Positions 54,675 to 64,000 of a DNA stretch of 64,000 bases are shown here, piece by piece. How positions within the stretch are numbered: position 1 is the first letter of the stretch; each line of letters starts with the position of its first letter. The DNA is taken from positions 6,110,932-6,174,931 of the forward strand of contig CM119263.1 of the NCBI GenBank assembly GCA_051294375.1, written 5' to 3'. A program made the translations under genes and the position numbers. The stretch is from Paraspadella gotoi (lineage: Eukaryota > Chaetognatha). Below the pieces are notes generated by a model that was not told where the DNA came from, did no database searches, and saw nothing but the letters and a program-made list of their open reading frames with translations.

Positions 54675-57600
54675 ATGAGCGAGTCTTGGCGGATCACTGC
54701 CCAGGAGCGGGCAAAGCACGACGCCCAGTTTCAGCAATTGAATCCCAAGAATGGAATGATCAGCGGCCAACAAGCTCGAGATCTTTTCCTAAAAAGCGGG
54801 TTGCCCCAGACTACACTCGCCAAGATCTGGGGACTGGCCGACGTTGACGGAGACGGAAAGATGACGCCGGACGAATTCTCCATCGCTATCTTCCTTATTA
54901 CCAAGAAGCTGCAGGGGAAAGAGGTTCCGAACTCTCTGCCTCCTAATTTGCAACCATCCGTCAAGGCAAACTCGAAAAATCGTGGAGTAGACGGGGATTT
55001 GGCGCCAAGCCCCGTCAGCGCCGTTCCCAACGGTAACAGCGGGACCAATGGATCCACCAACGGTTCAGCGCCGCAGCGACCAAAACCCTTTAAAACGGCA
55101 GCTGAGTCAGATTGGACCATTTCTCCGAACGACCGGATCAAATATGTGCAACTATTCGCAAAAAACGACGCGAAAAAGTCGGGATTTTTGACGGGAGCAC
55201 AAGCTCGACCCATTTTGCTTCAGTCGGGTTTGTCTCAAACCATCTTGGCGCAGATTTGGGGTTTGGCGGATTACGATAAGAACGGAAAGTTGAACGAGGA
55301 CGAGTTTTGCATCGCTATGCATTTGATAAACGCAGCCAAAACTGGGAAAACTATTCCGACGACGTTACCAGCTGAACTGGCTCCAGGAAGCAACAAGGAA
55401 AACGCCGCCGATCAAGAAAGTCGAACGAATAACTCTAGCGGTATATCCGATGCGGAAAAGCAAAGGCTTGAAGCGAAAAAGAAGGAAAATGAGGAGATTC
55501 AAAAACGCCAGAAAGAGTTGGCCGAAAAATTGGCCAAAGAAAAGGAAGAACGTGAGGCTCGCGAAAGGGTTGAACGGGAAGCCAGAGAAAAGGCAGAGCG
55601 AGAAGCTCGAGAAAAAGCCGAACGGGAGGCCAGAGAAAAAGCTCAGCGCGAGGCCAGGGAAAAGGCCGAACGAGAAGCCAGGGAAAAAGCCGAGCGGGAA
55701 GCCAGGGAAAAGGTTGAACGGGAAGCTGCCGAAAAGGCTGAAGCTGAAAAAAGGGAGCGTCAAAAACTTGAGGAGGAAAAGAGAAGGCAACTTGAAATAG
55801 AAAAACAAAAGGAAAAAGAGGAACAGCGCCAGAAGATCATGGCGCAGAAAGAAGCAGCTCGGAAGGAGGCTGAACGAAAGCGACAAGAAGAATGGATTAA
55901 GCAACGAAAAGCCGAAAATGAGATCAAAAGAGACAAAGAAAAATCTCTTATTAAAACATTAAAAAAACAACAGAGCGAAATGGTAACTGAACATCAATCA
56001 TTGGTCGACAAGGCTGTTACATTGGCAAAGGATATAGAGGGAGCGAGGGAACAGGTTGCTCTTAAGACTGCTGCCATAGATAAGATGCGCGAGAGCAGGG
56101 ATGAGAAGTTGAAGAAAATTAACGAGCTAAAGGAAAGCATAATTGAATGTCGTAAAAAAATACCTTCAACTTCTGATTTATTAACAATAGAAGAATTAAA
56201 ATCTTTGAATGCGGAAGATAACCCCGTTGCTCAAAGCTATGATAATGTAATGACAAATTTAAATTCTAAAAAAGAAAGCGTGGATAAGTTAAAGACAGAG
56301 TATGAAGAGTTGGACAAAAACGTACAGGCGAGAACAAAATCTGTCATTGAAATGTCAAAGACTGTGGAAATCCTGAAAAAGCAGATTGTGACATTAAAAG
56401 AAGAAAACTGTCGTCTTGAAGAGGATCAAGTAACTAAGTATAACAATATCATGGAAATTAAACGAAAGCGAGAAAATCCGACACCTCCATCTATGGAGTC
56501 GGAAATAAGCAATAAAATGCAAAAATTGAATGAATCTTCTTGGCCAGAGAACGATAATTCGGTCTTGGCAACGCATGGCTCGACGGATCATACTTCTTTT
56601 GGATCAACTGGTTTTGGGGATTCCAACACTGGTTTTGACAACGACAGTAATAAACAAATTATTAAATACCATGCTGTGTATAAATTTGAATCAAGAAATG
56701 CCGATGAATTAAGTCTTGAAATTGGTGATGTTGTATTGGTTGATGAAAGCCAAGAGACAGATCCGGGATGGATGGCTGGTACTATGAATGGAAAGTCAGG
56801 ATGGTTTCCCGAAGCTTACGTAGAAAAAATGGAAGTTTCTGGATCTTTTGTAGAACCAGTTCAGAGCCAACCAGTCAGCACTTTTATCGACAACACTTGG
56901 ACAAAAAATTCAGAGTTACCTCCGTCTCCTGGACCTATGCCGACTCAAATTGATGACAATATTATTCAAGTCCATTGTTTGGTAATTGCAAAAGCTCTGT
57001 ATTCATGGGATGCAAAAACCGACAATCAGTTGTCTCTCGTTAAGGATGATCAAATTTATGTCACTCAACAACATGAAACCTGGTGGAAAGGAGAATTGAA
57101 AAAGGATCTTGGAACTTTCAAGTGGTTCCCTAAATCATATGTTACTGTGACTTCTCAAAGCTCCGATGTAACTCAAAATGTCGCGAAAGATGCATCAGAA
57201 ACTGTTAGACGTGCCATGGCTTTGTACGCTTTTCAATCAGCCGAATCTGGTGATCTTGCTTTTGAAGCCGGGGAAGTAATCGAATTAACTGGAGCTGACG
57301 GGGATTGGTGGAGTGGAAACATTGGAAACCGCAGTGGAATTTTTCCTGCGAATTATGTTTCAGAAATAGATCCTATGCTTAAGAAAGCTTCCGATTCTAA
57401 AACTGACCAACCTTCGACAAGATCGGGTAAACGTTCGAGAAGATCCAGCGTTTCTGGTGATAGTGGTCGAAGGTCTCGGAGAGGTAGCATATCTGGGAAA
57501 ACGTCTAAGGATCAGGAAATATGTATCGCTATTGCTCCGTATGAATCCGCTGGAGTCGAGCAATTGAGCCTTACAGTTGGTCAACTGATCGCCATTAGAA

Positions 57601-58136
57601 AAAAGATGCCTTCCGGTTGGTGGGAAGGAGAGCTACGGGCTCGCGGCAAAAAAAGGAAGGTTGGATGGTTTCCCGGTGATTATGTTAAAATTCTTTCAAG
57701 CGGAGCGAGTGGAAGATCGAACTCCACTACACCAACCCCGGAACCCGTATCCATAGCAGTTGCTGCTGCCGCTGCGGCTGCTGCTACTGGCGCCAACTCC
57801 AATACTTCGAGTCCGCAACTGGAAGTTTCATCCGCCGAGCATGTCATCGCACTTTACAATTATACGGCTATTAACGACGATGAACTCAGCTTCAGCAAAG
57901 GAAACGTCATTCAGATTTTGAGTAAAGATGAAGTTGAATGGTGGAAGGGGAATTTACTCGAGGGTGGCGTCGATGGGATGGTTATCGCCACGGGTCTATT
58001 TCCAGCGAATTACGTACAAGCATTAAATCTTCCAGAAGATGCTGGGGGTATTGGAAGTATGACTGCACCATTTGTATCGTGCTTTGCATCATGTTTAGAC
58101 CCTAAAAGAAATATTGTTCCAGCTATTGAAAAGTAA
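54675..58136 (+). CDS. ITSN: Intersectin (short form; EH-EH-coiled coil-SH3 x5), intronless, 1153 aa
   Basis: Endocytic scaffold that links epsin/Eps15-type NPF ligands to dynamin, synaptojanin and N-WASP at clathrin-coated pits. Domains: EH1 about residues 5-95 with EF-hand loop DVDGDGKMTPDEF; EH2 about 150-240 with DYDKNGKLNEDEF; a long charged coiled coil about 255-600 including a tandem AREKAERE repeat (about 292-355). Five SH3 domains start near 665 (YHAVYKFES), 767 (CLVIAKALYSWD), 845 (RRAMALYAFQ), 949 (ICIAIAPYES) and 1056 (HVIALYNYTA), each with the WW/WM and FP..Y signatures. The protein ends shortly after SH3-E, so there is no DH-PH-C2 module, as in fly Dap160 and ITSN short forms. 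A possible 5' UTR acceptor ('tttcctag') lies at about 54640. The single 3.46-kb coding exon is unusual, since intersectin genes normally have many introns and the neighbours here do. Confidence 0.95.
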   Translation: MSESWRITAQERAKHDAQFQQLNPKNGMISGQQARDLFLKSGLPQTTLAKIWGLADVDGDGKMTPDEFSIAIFLITKKLQGKEVPNSLPPNLQPSVKANSKNRGVDGDLAPSPVSAVPNGNSGTNGSTNGSAPQRPKPFKTAAESDWTISPNDRIKYVQLFAKNDAKKSGFLTGAQARPILLQSGLSQTILAQIWGLADYDKNGKLNEDEFCIAMHLINAAKTGKTIPTTLPAELAPGSNKENAADQESRTNNSSGISDAEKQRLEAKKKENEEIQKRQKELAEKLAKEKEEREARERVEREAREKAEREAREKAEREAREKAQREAREKAEREAREKAEREAREKVEREAAEKAEAEKRERQKLEEEKRRQLEIEKQKEKEEQRQKIMAQKEAARKEAERKRQEEWIKQRKAENEIKRDKEKSLIKTLKKQQSEMVTEHQSLVDKAVTLAKDIEGAREQVALKTAAIDKMRESRDEKLKKINELKESIIECRKKIPSTSDLLTIEELKSLNAEDNPVAQSYDNVMTNLNSKKESVDKLKTEYEELDKNVQARTKSVIEMSKTVEILKKQIVTLKEENCRLEEDQVTKYNNIMEIKRKRENPTPPSMESEISNKMQKLNESSWPENDNSVLATHGSTDHTSFGSTGFGDSNTGFDNDSNKQIIKYHAVYKFESRNADELSLEIGDVVLVDESQETDPGWMAGTMNGKSGWFPEAYVEKMEVSGSFVEPVQSQPVSTFIDNTWTKNSELPPSPGPMPTQIDDNIIQVHCLVIAKALYSWDAKTDNQLSLVKDDQIYVTQQHETWWKGELKKDLGTFKWFPKSYVTVTSQSSDVTQNVAKDASETVRRAMALYAFQSAESGDLAFEAGEVIELTGADGDWWSGNIGNRSGIFPANYVSEIDPMLKKASDSKTDQPSTRSGKRSRRSSVSGDSGRRSRRGSISGKTSKDQEICIAIAPYESAGVEQLSLTVGQLIAIRKKMPSGWWEGELRARGKKRKVGWFPGDYVKILSSGASGRSNSTTPTPEPVSIAVAAAAAAAATGANSNTSSPQLEVSSAEHVIALYNYTAINDDELSFSKGNVIQILSKDEVEWWKGNLLEGGVDGMVIATGLFPANYVQALNLPEDAGGIGSMTAPFVSCFASCLDPKRNIVPAIEK

Positions 58137-59239
58137 ACAGAAATGTGATTTTATAACCCAAATACACTAAATTCCAACATTTTAAATACACGCGAGTAAA
58201 TTTTTTATGTTTTGTCATTATTTAATAGTTCTATTATTTTTAAAATTGTTAACCATTCTGTACTTCGTTTTTGCTATTATTTTTAACTTTGTGTTTTTAA
58301 CTTGTTTTAACCTCGTATTAGCTGCATTTTAACTACTTAGTAAAAATGAATTTTGCTTTTCACAAGATTTTATATCTTTTATACATACCTATGTTGGGTT
58401 ACCATAAAACTCAGCCATTCTGCCCTTCATTTAATAATGGTGTTGCTTAAACTCTCCATCTTAGTGAATATTTTGTCCTTTTTTCACGTTTTCTTTACAC
58501 TATCACAACTTTTTTATTTTTTTTATATTTTATTATGCAAGCTTGAATGCTTGATGGGTTTCGTGTCTGCAGATCTATATTTACTACTTTAGGAAATTGG
58601 TTAAATTTCTTATTTCGTCGTGAATTTGATTTTGTAATTTTTCAGAGATCTAACAATACGAACCTCATTTTAAATGTGTAGTTCATAGACATTGTCTGCT
58701 TAGTACCTTAACAATTTTACCTACGTACGTTAGCAGCGATTCTATTTCACTGCACTGCTAACATAAAAGACCTAAATAATATATCCCAAATAATGGCAGA
58801 ATGAAATGGTGCTATCAAGTTCCTTTTTCAAATGTTTATATTTATCATAAGTATATCGTAAGTAAAAAATTATGGTTTCCTTTCGCCCCCTATATCAGTG
58901 TGATGTGATTATTGCGGTAAGTACATGCACTTTTGTTTGTTATTGAGATTTTTTTTTCTAACATCTTGCAAAATAACTTACATCTTTCGTTTGTTTTCTT
59001 TAGCGGGGCAGAATAGTAACACAAAAATAAAGTTAGTTACTTCGAGATTTGGTAATTAATTCCATCGTTTGTTCTTGAATTCTTTATTTGTTGTTGACAG
59101 TACTTTTCGTCATACCGACTCTTTTTGTTTGTTTTAATACTCCAAGAACTAAAACAATTCCAATTCCAGTTAAAATGATGAAAAATAACTGCGACAGTCC
59201 TGAATTTTTTGTTTAAATAATTTAAGTATAATGGTGGAC
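58137..59239. other. 3' flank of intersectin, AT-rich, no gene seen
   Basis: Contains the intersectin 3' UTR and AT-rich DNA. No poly-A tract directly follows the stop codon. Confidence 0.5.
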
Positions 59240-59460
59240 TAAAATCCACCAACCGTTCATCAGCGGCCATTGGTGCCGGAGGCAAGTCATTCGCCTCCCA
59301 ACCCAAAGGTCTGGGGTTCTATCCCGGTGGTCGCCTAGCAGTTAAGAGGGACGGGGCCCTTTACCCGCCTGTAACACGGTGTTACAGCCTGATCCGAAGT
59401 TCAGGGACTGCTTATATTGAACGGTTCTGTCACTAACATATAACAATAATTATTGTCTCT
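59240..59460 (+). mobile_element. tRNA-derived SINE-like element
   Basis: The Pol III B-box-like 'ggttctatccc' at about 59315-59325 is preceded by a tRNA-like stretch ('ggtgccggaggcaagtcatt'). A body follows with 'gatccgaagttcaggg', shared with 13990-14245. No tail repeat is obvious. Confidence 0.55.
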
Positions 59461-59819
59461 TCAGTATGGTATTAAAATTTAAGTCTCTCCACTTATTCGA
59501 CATGATCACCTGTAATGTGGATTCCTTTGTTGTTTGTTCGTGAGCAAGTGTTTGTTTCCATGCCAGGATATGGTAAATAATGCTCTCGAAGAAGGTCGCT
59601 CAGTCTTCCGTTTTTCTTCACTTCGGTTAAAAAACTGAACAAAATATTAATAGTATTGAGAGGCCTGTGAGAGATAGATTTAGAATAATACTATACTAAT
59701 ATACTAATATAATATACCCTGCTTTTTCTGAAATAATTTTAAATAATCATTTCCATTCAAACATATGTTTTTATCTCGCCAGACGGGCCCGTCTTGGGCA
59801 AGATGTTGGTTCAGTTCTG

Positions 59820-60200
59820 CTTCTTTGTGCCGTCATCATCGTCGTTGTTGTCACGCTTTTTCACATTTGGCAATTGTAAAAGTATGTAACCAAAGGAAGC
59901 AAAAAATTTAGATATGGCTTCTCATCAAGATCTTTGAAATTGTTATGTTTCATATCAATACTCGTATTTGTTTGTTTTATTTACAAAATAATTTTTATAT
60001 GAAAACTATTACAATTTATAATTACATTTATTATTATAATAATTTATATATCGCTCTTTCTATCTTTTAATTATATGTCGTTTTCTTTTTTTTCCGTTAC
60101 TGCCTTTTCTGATTCGTCTAAAAACGAGTTCAGCTCTGTAGCGGCTGGACTTCTCTTTCTCTCTCTTTTTCTTTCTTTCTTTCTCTTTCTCCCTCTTTCT
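59820..60200 (+). repeat. Diverged dispersed repeat, copy A
   Basis: The order 'tcatcgtcgttgttg', AT-rich stretch, 'tcttttaattatat', 'tgattcgtc(t/c)(a/g)aaaacga', 'ctctttctctc' recurs at about 61340-61610. The two copies are about 1.4 kb apart in the same orientation. Confidence 0.6.
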
Positions 60201-60345
60201 CTCTTTTTCTACCTCTTTTTCTCTCACTTATAAACTCATTTGTTGGTTTTATTTATGATGATTAGGGTAGCCGCACTCAATCGGGTGAGTCAAAAATTTA
60301 AAGTACATGCTCAAAAAAAAATTTATACATTGAGTATACTTTCAA

Positions 60346-60470
60346 TGGACAAAAAAAAATATTTTTTTAATATTTATTTATAGATAGGAAAAGCCAAAAA
60401 TGTTTTTTTTTTAAATTTGAAGATCAGATTCAGATAGCTCATAAAAAGTTGTCTACACAAAGTATAACTA
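60346..60470 (-). repeat. Dispersed AT-rich repeat, inverted copy 2
   Basis: Reverse complement of 8881-8990, including 'tgatcttcaaattt' and 'tttcctatctataaataaat' when read on the minus strand. No gene is recognised in the surrounding 60200-61340. Confidence 0.75.
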
Positions 60471-61339
60471 TTTTTTAAATCTTTTTATGATAAGTAGTAG
60501 TAGTAATAAAAATTGTTAGTACTAAAGGCTGATAAAGACTCGCACAACAGAGTAGAAATGTGTCTTGTTTTAATAAAATTATTGTAATATATAACAAAAT
60601 AAATTTTTTTTGTTGCTATTCCCAAAAACAATAAAAAGAGAGAAAATAACAAAATGATAAGTAAGTCAAAAATTAAAAAAACTATAAAAAATCATCATCT
60701 TTCGATGATTTTATCAGTTTTTTAAAATTTTTATTTAAAAAAAATAAAAAAAATTTAAAGGCTATAATTATATAGGTTTTATTTAGGATTTAAAAAAAAA
60801 ATTTTTTTAATATGACGCGATGTACAGTCTCGTAGAATAAACTATGCAGTTAAAAAAAATTTCATTATTGAATTTTTCATTTTTTATTGTTTTCTCATCC
60901 TAGGTCATTACTCCGTGAATGTTATGTATAAAAATTAATGCAAAATCTTTAATGCTCTCAAGATACAGTTAAATACATAAATGCCGTCAGAATTCAAACT
61001 AAAAAGAAGATTGGTTTATTCTATAATGTGGGAACAACATATCTCTTAAAAACAATGCAGTCAGAATCTCCTTTGTTTAAGCTGTCGTTTGATATCAAAA
61101 ACTTTAAAACATTTGTCTGTCCATCTGTCTGTCTGTCCGTCTTTTCTCCCATACCTTTAAAGTCTTATTACTTATGTTTGGATAAATCAATTGAGTTGAA
61201 ATTTTGTCCGTGATTAAAAAACTGGTTCATTGAGATGGAATTCAAATTTCAACGGAATCAGGCTAGTGGAAGTAAGTTTAATTAGAAAAAGTAAAGATCA
61301 ATTTTAGTTTATTAATTTAATTTGTATTTTTATCATCGC

Positions 61340-61610
61340 ACATAAATGGCTTCGTCATCGTTGTTGTTGGCGTTGTTGTCGAGGTCCTTGAAATTGGGTG
61401 AGGACAGTTATTAAATATGTTTTGTTTACGTTTTATCAAAATAAACAAATTTCCTCATTTTATCTATATCTCTCTCCTCTATTCTCTTTTAATTACATAT
61501 AGCTATCTCTCTCTCTCTTCGCTGATCAGTTTATTTGTCAATGAAAAAGTTTTCTCCTGCTGCTACTGCTGATTCGTCCGAAAACGATTTGGCCTCTCTT
61601 TCTCTCAACA
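61340..61610 (+). repeat. Diverged dispersed repeat, copy B
   Basis: Partner of 59820-60200. Confidence 0.6.
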
Positions 61611-61832
61611 TCAGGTTTTTATTTCGTTCTTTTTCTCGTCACTCTTTTTATTTTTTCCGTCGGATTGCTTTCAGCAGATCCCGACTTTATAATTTACTTT
61701 GTCGGTCCGTCGGTCCGCCCCCTCAATCTTGACGGGCATTCACTTATATCATGTCAGAACATCAAATTATGATAAATTATAAAAAAAAAACGATGTCCGT
61801 CCGTCCGTCCCACCTTAACAAAAAATACAAAT

Positions 61833-62110
61833 TACTCGTGATTGGATGGATGGATTGGAATGATATTTTGTGTGTGGGTAGGGAAGTGTGTGCTTGAGCT
61901 GGTTATGAAGTTTTGATGGAATCGTCCGAGTGGAAATGAGTTTTAATGGAAAAAACAAAAAATATCTTTCACTATTTGAACACCAATTACTCATGAGTGG
62001 ATGGGGAGCTTGACCTGAAATTTTGTATGTGGGTAGGAAAGTGTGTGATTAAACTGGAAATCAAGTTTCGATGAATCGTTTGAGTGGAAATGAGTTTAAA
62101 TGGAAAAAAA
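61833..62110 (+). repeat. Two-copy tandem repeat, about 154-bp period
   Basis: Copies begin at about 61833 and 61987 with 'attactc(g/a)tga'. They share 'attttgt(g/a)tgtgggtagg', 'aagtgtgtg', 'gagtggaaatgagttt' and end in poly-A-rich DNA. Confidence 0.8.
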
Positions 62111-62134
62111 AAAGAACCTGTTTTACTAATTGAT

Positions 62135-62828
62135 TGTGTGGATAAGGCGCTACGTGGGCTGAAGATGACTGTCCGTAACTTCTATAACCCCCTCTAGCAG
62201 CCATGGAACGGGTCCCTGGGCTTGGAACCAGGCTTGAGGGTTTGCCATGCCCCCAAGGCGGCTTACGGCCGTCTCACGCTTCCCGCAGAGTAGGTACGGT
62301 GTTGGGATTGAACCCGGTACCTAGTGGTCATGAGCTGATGGCTTTACTCAATGAGCCACCGGGTCACAACTGAAAGCGTCATGTTTCTAGGCGGGGTGAA
62401 CCTAGGCAATGCCCGACTACATGCCCCCCAGATTGTAACCCACCCTGCACTGCTTCCAGTGTAGGGAGGGGAGCAATCTTCAGCTAGACCAAGGGCCTGG
62501 AATCAGAAGGTTGGAATACGCTCGCAGGATGGGCTCACCAGTGTGGATAAGGCGCTACGTGGGCTGAAGATGACTGTCCGTAACTTCTATAACCCCCTCT
62601 AGCAGCCATGGAACGGGTCCCTGGGCTTGGAACCAGGCTTGAGGGTTTGCCATGCCCCCAAGGCGGCTTACGGCCGTCCTCACGCTTCCCGCAGAGTAGG
62701 TACCGTGTTGGGATTGAACCCGGTACCTAGTGGTCATGAGCTGATGGTTTTACTCAATGAGCCACCGGGTCACAACTGAAAGCGTCATGTTTCTAGGCGG
62801 GGTGAACCTAGGCAATGCCCGACTACAT
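62135..62828 (-). mobile_element. Tandem pair of tRNA-derived SINE-like units, 406-bp period
   Basis: 62135-62422 and 62541-62828 are about 99% identical, with one single-base indel and a few substitutions, separated by a 118-base spacer. Read on the minus strand, each unit carries an A-box-like 'gtggctcattgag' and a B-box 'gggttcaatccc' about 45 bases apart, as in tRNA-derived SINEs. Near identity means a recent tandem duplication. Confidence 0.75.
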
Positions 62829-62849
62829 ATGCTTCTTTTTCTTTTTATT

Positions 62850-63235
62850 TAAATGTAAATTCAAGATGAATTAATTAATAAAATTATTAATCAGTTAATT
62901 AATCAATTAGTCAATTAATTTATCAATTATTAATTAATCAGTCAATCAAATTAATTAATTAATTGCCTAATTAATTAAATAATTAACTTGAATAAATTAA
63001 TTATTAAATAATTAAATAATTAATAAACTTGAATTAATTATTAATTAATTAATGACCATGGGCAGATCCGACTTGAAATACAAGATGTTTTAATTAATCA
63101 AAATAATTAATCATTAATTAATCAATTAATAATTAATAATTAATTAATCAGTCAATTAATCAATTTATTGTTCAATAAATCAATTTATTTATCTATTAAT
63201 TAATTATTTAATCAATCAATCAAGTCACATTCAAT
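62850..63235 (+). repeat. AT-rich 'attaattaat' repeat
   Basis: Degenerate (TTAA/ATTA) repeats with 'caatcaatt' variants over about 380 bases. Confidence 0.85.
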
Positions 63236-64000
63236 ATCTTTCTTATCTGATGTCTCCTGGTTACGAAAAAAAAATATTTGTGGTAGCCTCGAACGTGCAA
63301 CCTTCGCATCTTAAACAACAATCAGAATTCTCTCTCTACTTTTGCTTTGGCTCTTTTGCTCTCACTCTTTCTCTGTCGCTTTTTCTTTGTTTCTGCATCA
63401 ATTTCAGAACTTTTGCTCACTTACTCAGCCTTGTTTGGTCATAAACATGTCCAAATTCACCTTTCCATTTCTTTTGTTAATATTGACAATAATTATCATT
63501 TCTATAATTATAGTCTTTGATACATTAAAAAATAATTCTTTTCAATGTTAAAGGAGGAAAAAAACTTATTAATTTTTTTTAATATAAAAAATATTACAGT
63601 ATTATTATTAAAAGTAATGATTCATAAAAATTAATAGCAAATGATCACAATAACATAAGATAAGAAAAACTGTCCTCCATATCCCCCTTGAATACTTATG
63701 GAAAACATAATAGAAAAAAAAATTAAAAAAAAACTTTTTCAGACCATGCTCACGAAGAATTATAATTTTGCATAAAAAATAAATAAATCAAAAAAATAAA
63801 AACATCAGATTGTGACAAAATCGATTGGGAAAAATCTGATTTTTTTCAAAATGCAAAATTATTTCTCAAGTTCCTTATTTATAATTCTCCATGAGACAAA
63901 TGTTTTTTTCTAAAATTTAAATATTCAACTTTTTATTAATTAAAAATCATTTTAGTATACTAACTTTAAAATATTTTATAAAAATTTATACCTAAAGTTC
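63236..64000. other. No gene seen, AT-rich DNA to window end
   Basis: Short open frames here have no recognisable family or splice structure. Confidence 0.5.

Noticed and set aside
55365-55904. 179-codon minus-strand frame rich in Phe/Leu
   Set aside because: Antisense of the Lys/Glu coiled coil of intersectin; resembles membrane segments only because of complementarity.

Overview
The window is nuclear DNA of a bilaterian invertebrate animal. The genes are metazoan: an HMX homeobox gene, O-GlcNAcase, intersectin, LST-2, a two-pore K+ channel, an SLC35D-type nucleotide-sugar transporter and INO80C. They have short GT-AG introns and GC-rich exons in an AT-rich, microsatellite-laden background. 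Degenerate CCCTAA-type tracts in two introns suggest vertebrate-type (TTAGGG) telomere repeats, which argues weakly against insects and nematodes. The phylum cannot be settled from this sequence. All gene models below were assembled by hand, by checking reading-frame phase across every proposed splice junction.

Layout. Bases 1-15,950 are a gene desert of assembly gaps, (CT)n, (GAC)n and (AAT)n microsatellites, minisatellites and a 620-bp foldback repeat. Bases 15,953-21,578 (+) carry a ten-exon HMX gene. Bases 22,471-24,871 (-) carry a five-exon gene for a small Ig-domain, Thr-rich, probably GPI-anchored surface protein, convergent with HMX. Bases 24,900-29,900 are again repeat-rich and contain one hammerhead-ribozyme-like motif. 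From about 29,936 to 39,349 three minus-strand genes follow: an acidic disordered protein, a K2P channel (four exons) and a single-exon DUF229 protein.

A 500-bp putative bidirectional promoter (two CCAAT boxes, a CRE, a GATA palindrome) separates the DUF229 gene from OGA (14 exons, +, 39,851-48,121). Downstream, all on the + strand and tightly packed, come SLC35D (six exons), INO80C (two exons), an unrecognised 110-aa protein (three exons, 53 bp after INO80C), the N-terminal half of an LST-2/ZFYVE28 gene and an intronless intersectin. LST-2 has no FYVE exons in the window. Either it is truncated, or intersectin is nested in one of its introns.

Bases 58,137-64,000 hold tRNA-derived SINE-like elements, diverged tandem repeats and AT-rich DNA, with no gene seen. 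The genes have unrelated cellular roles (transcription, protein O-GlcNAc turnover, nucleotide-sugar transport, chromatin remodelling, endocytosis), so neighbourhood gives little functional information. The most unusual items are two hammerhead-like motifs (one inside a TA-flanked inverted-repeat element), the LST-2/intersectin arrangement, the Ig/mucin/GPI gene and (CT)n microsatellites acting as polypyrimidine tracts in HMX.
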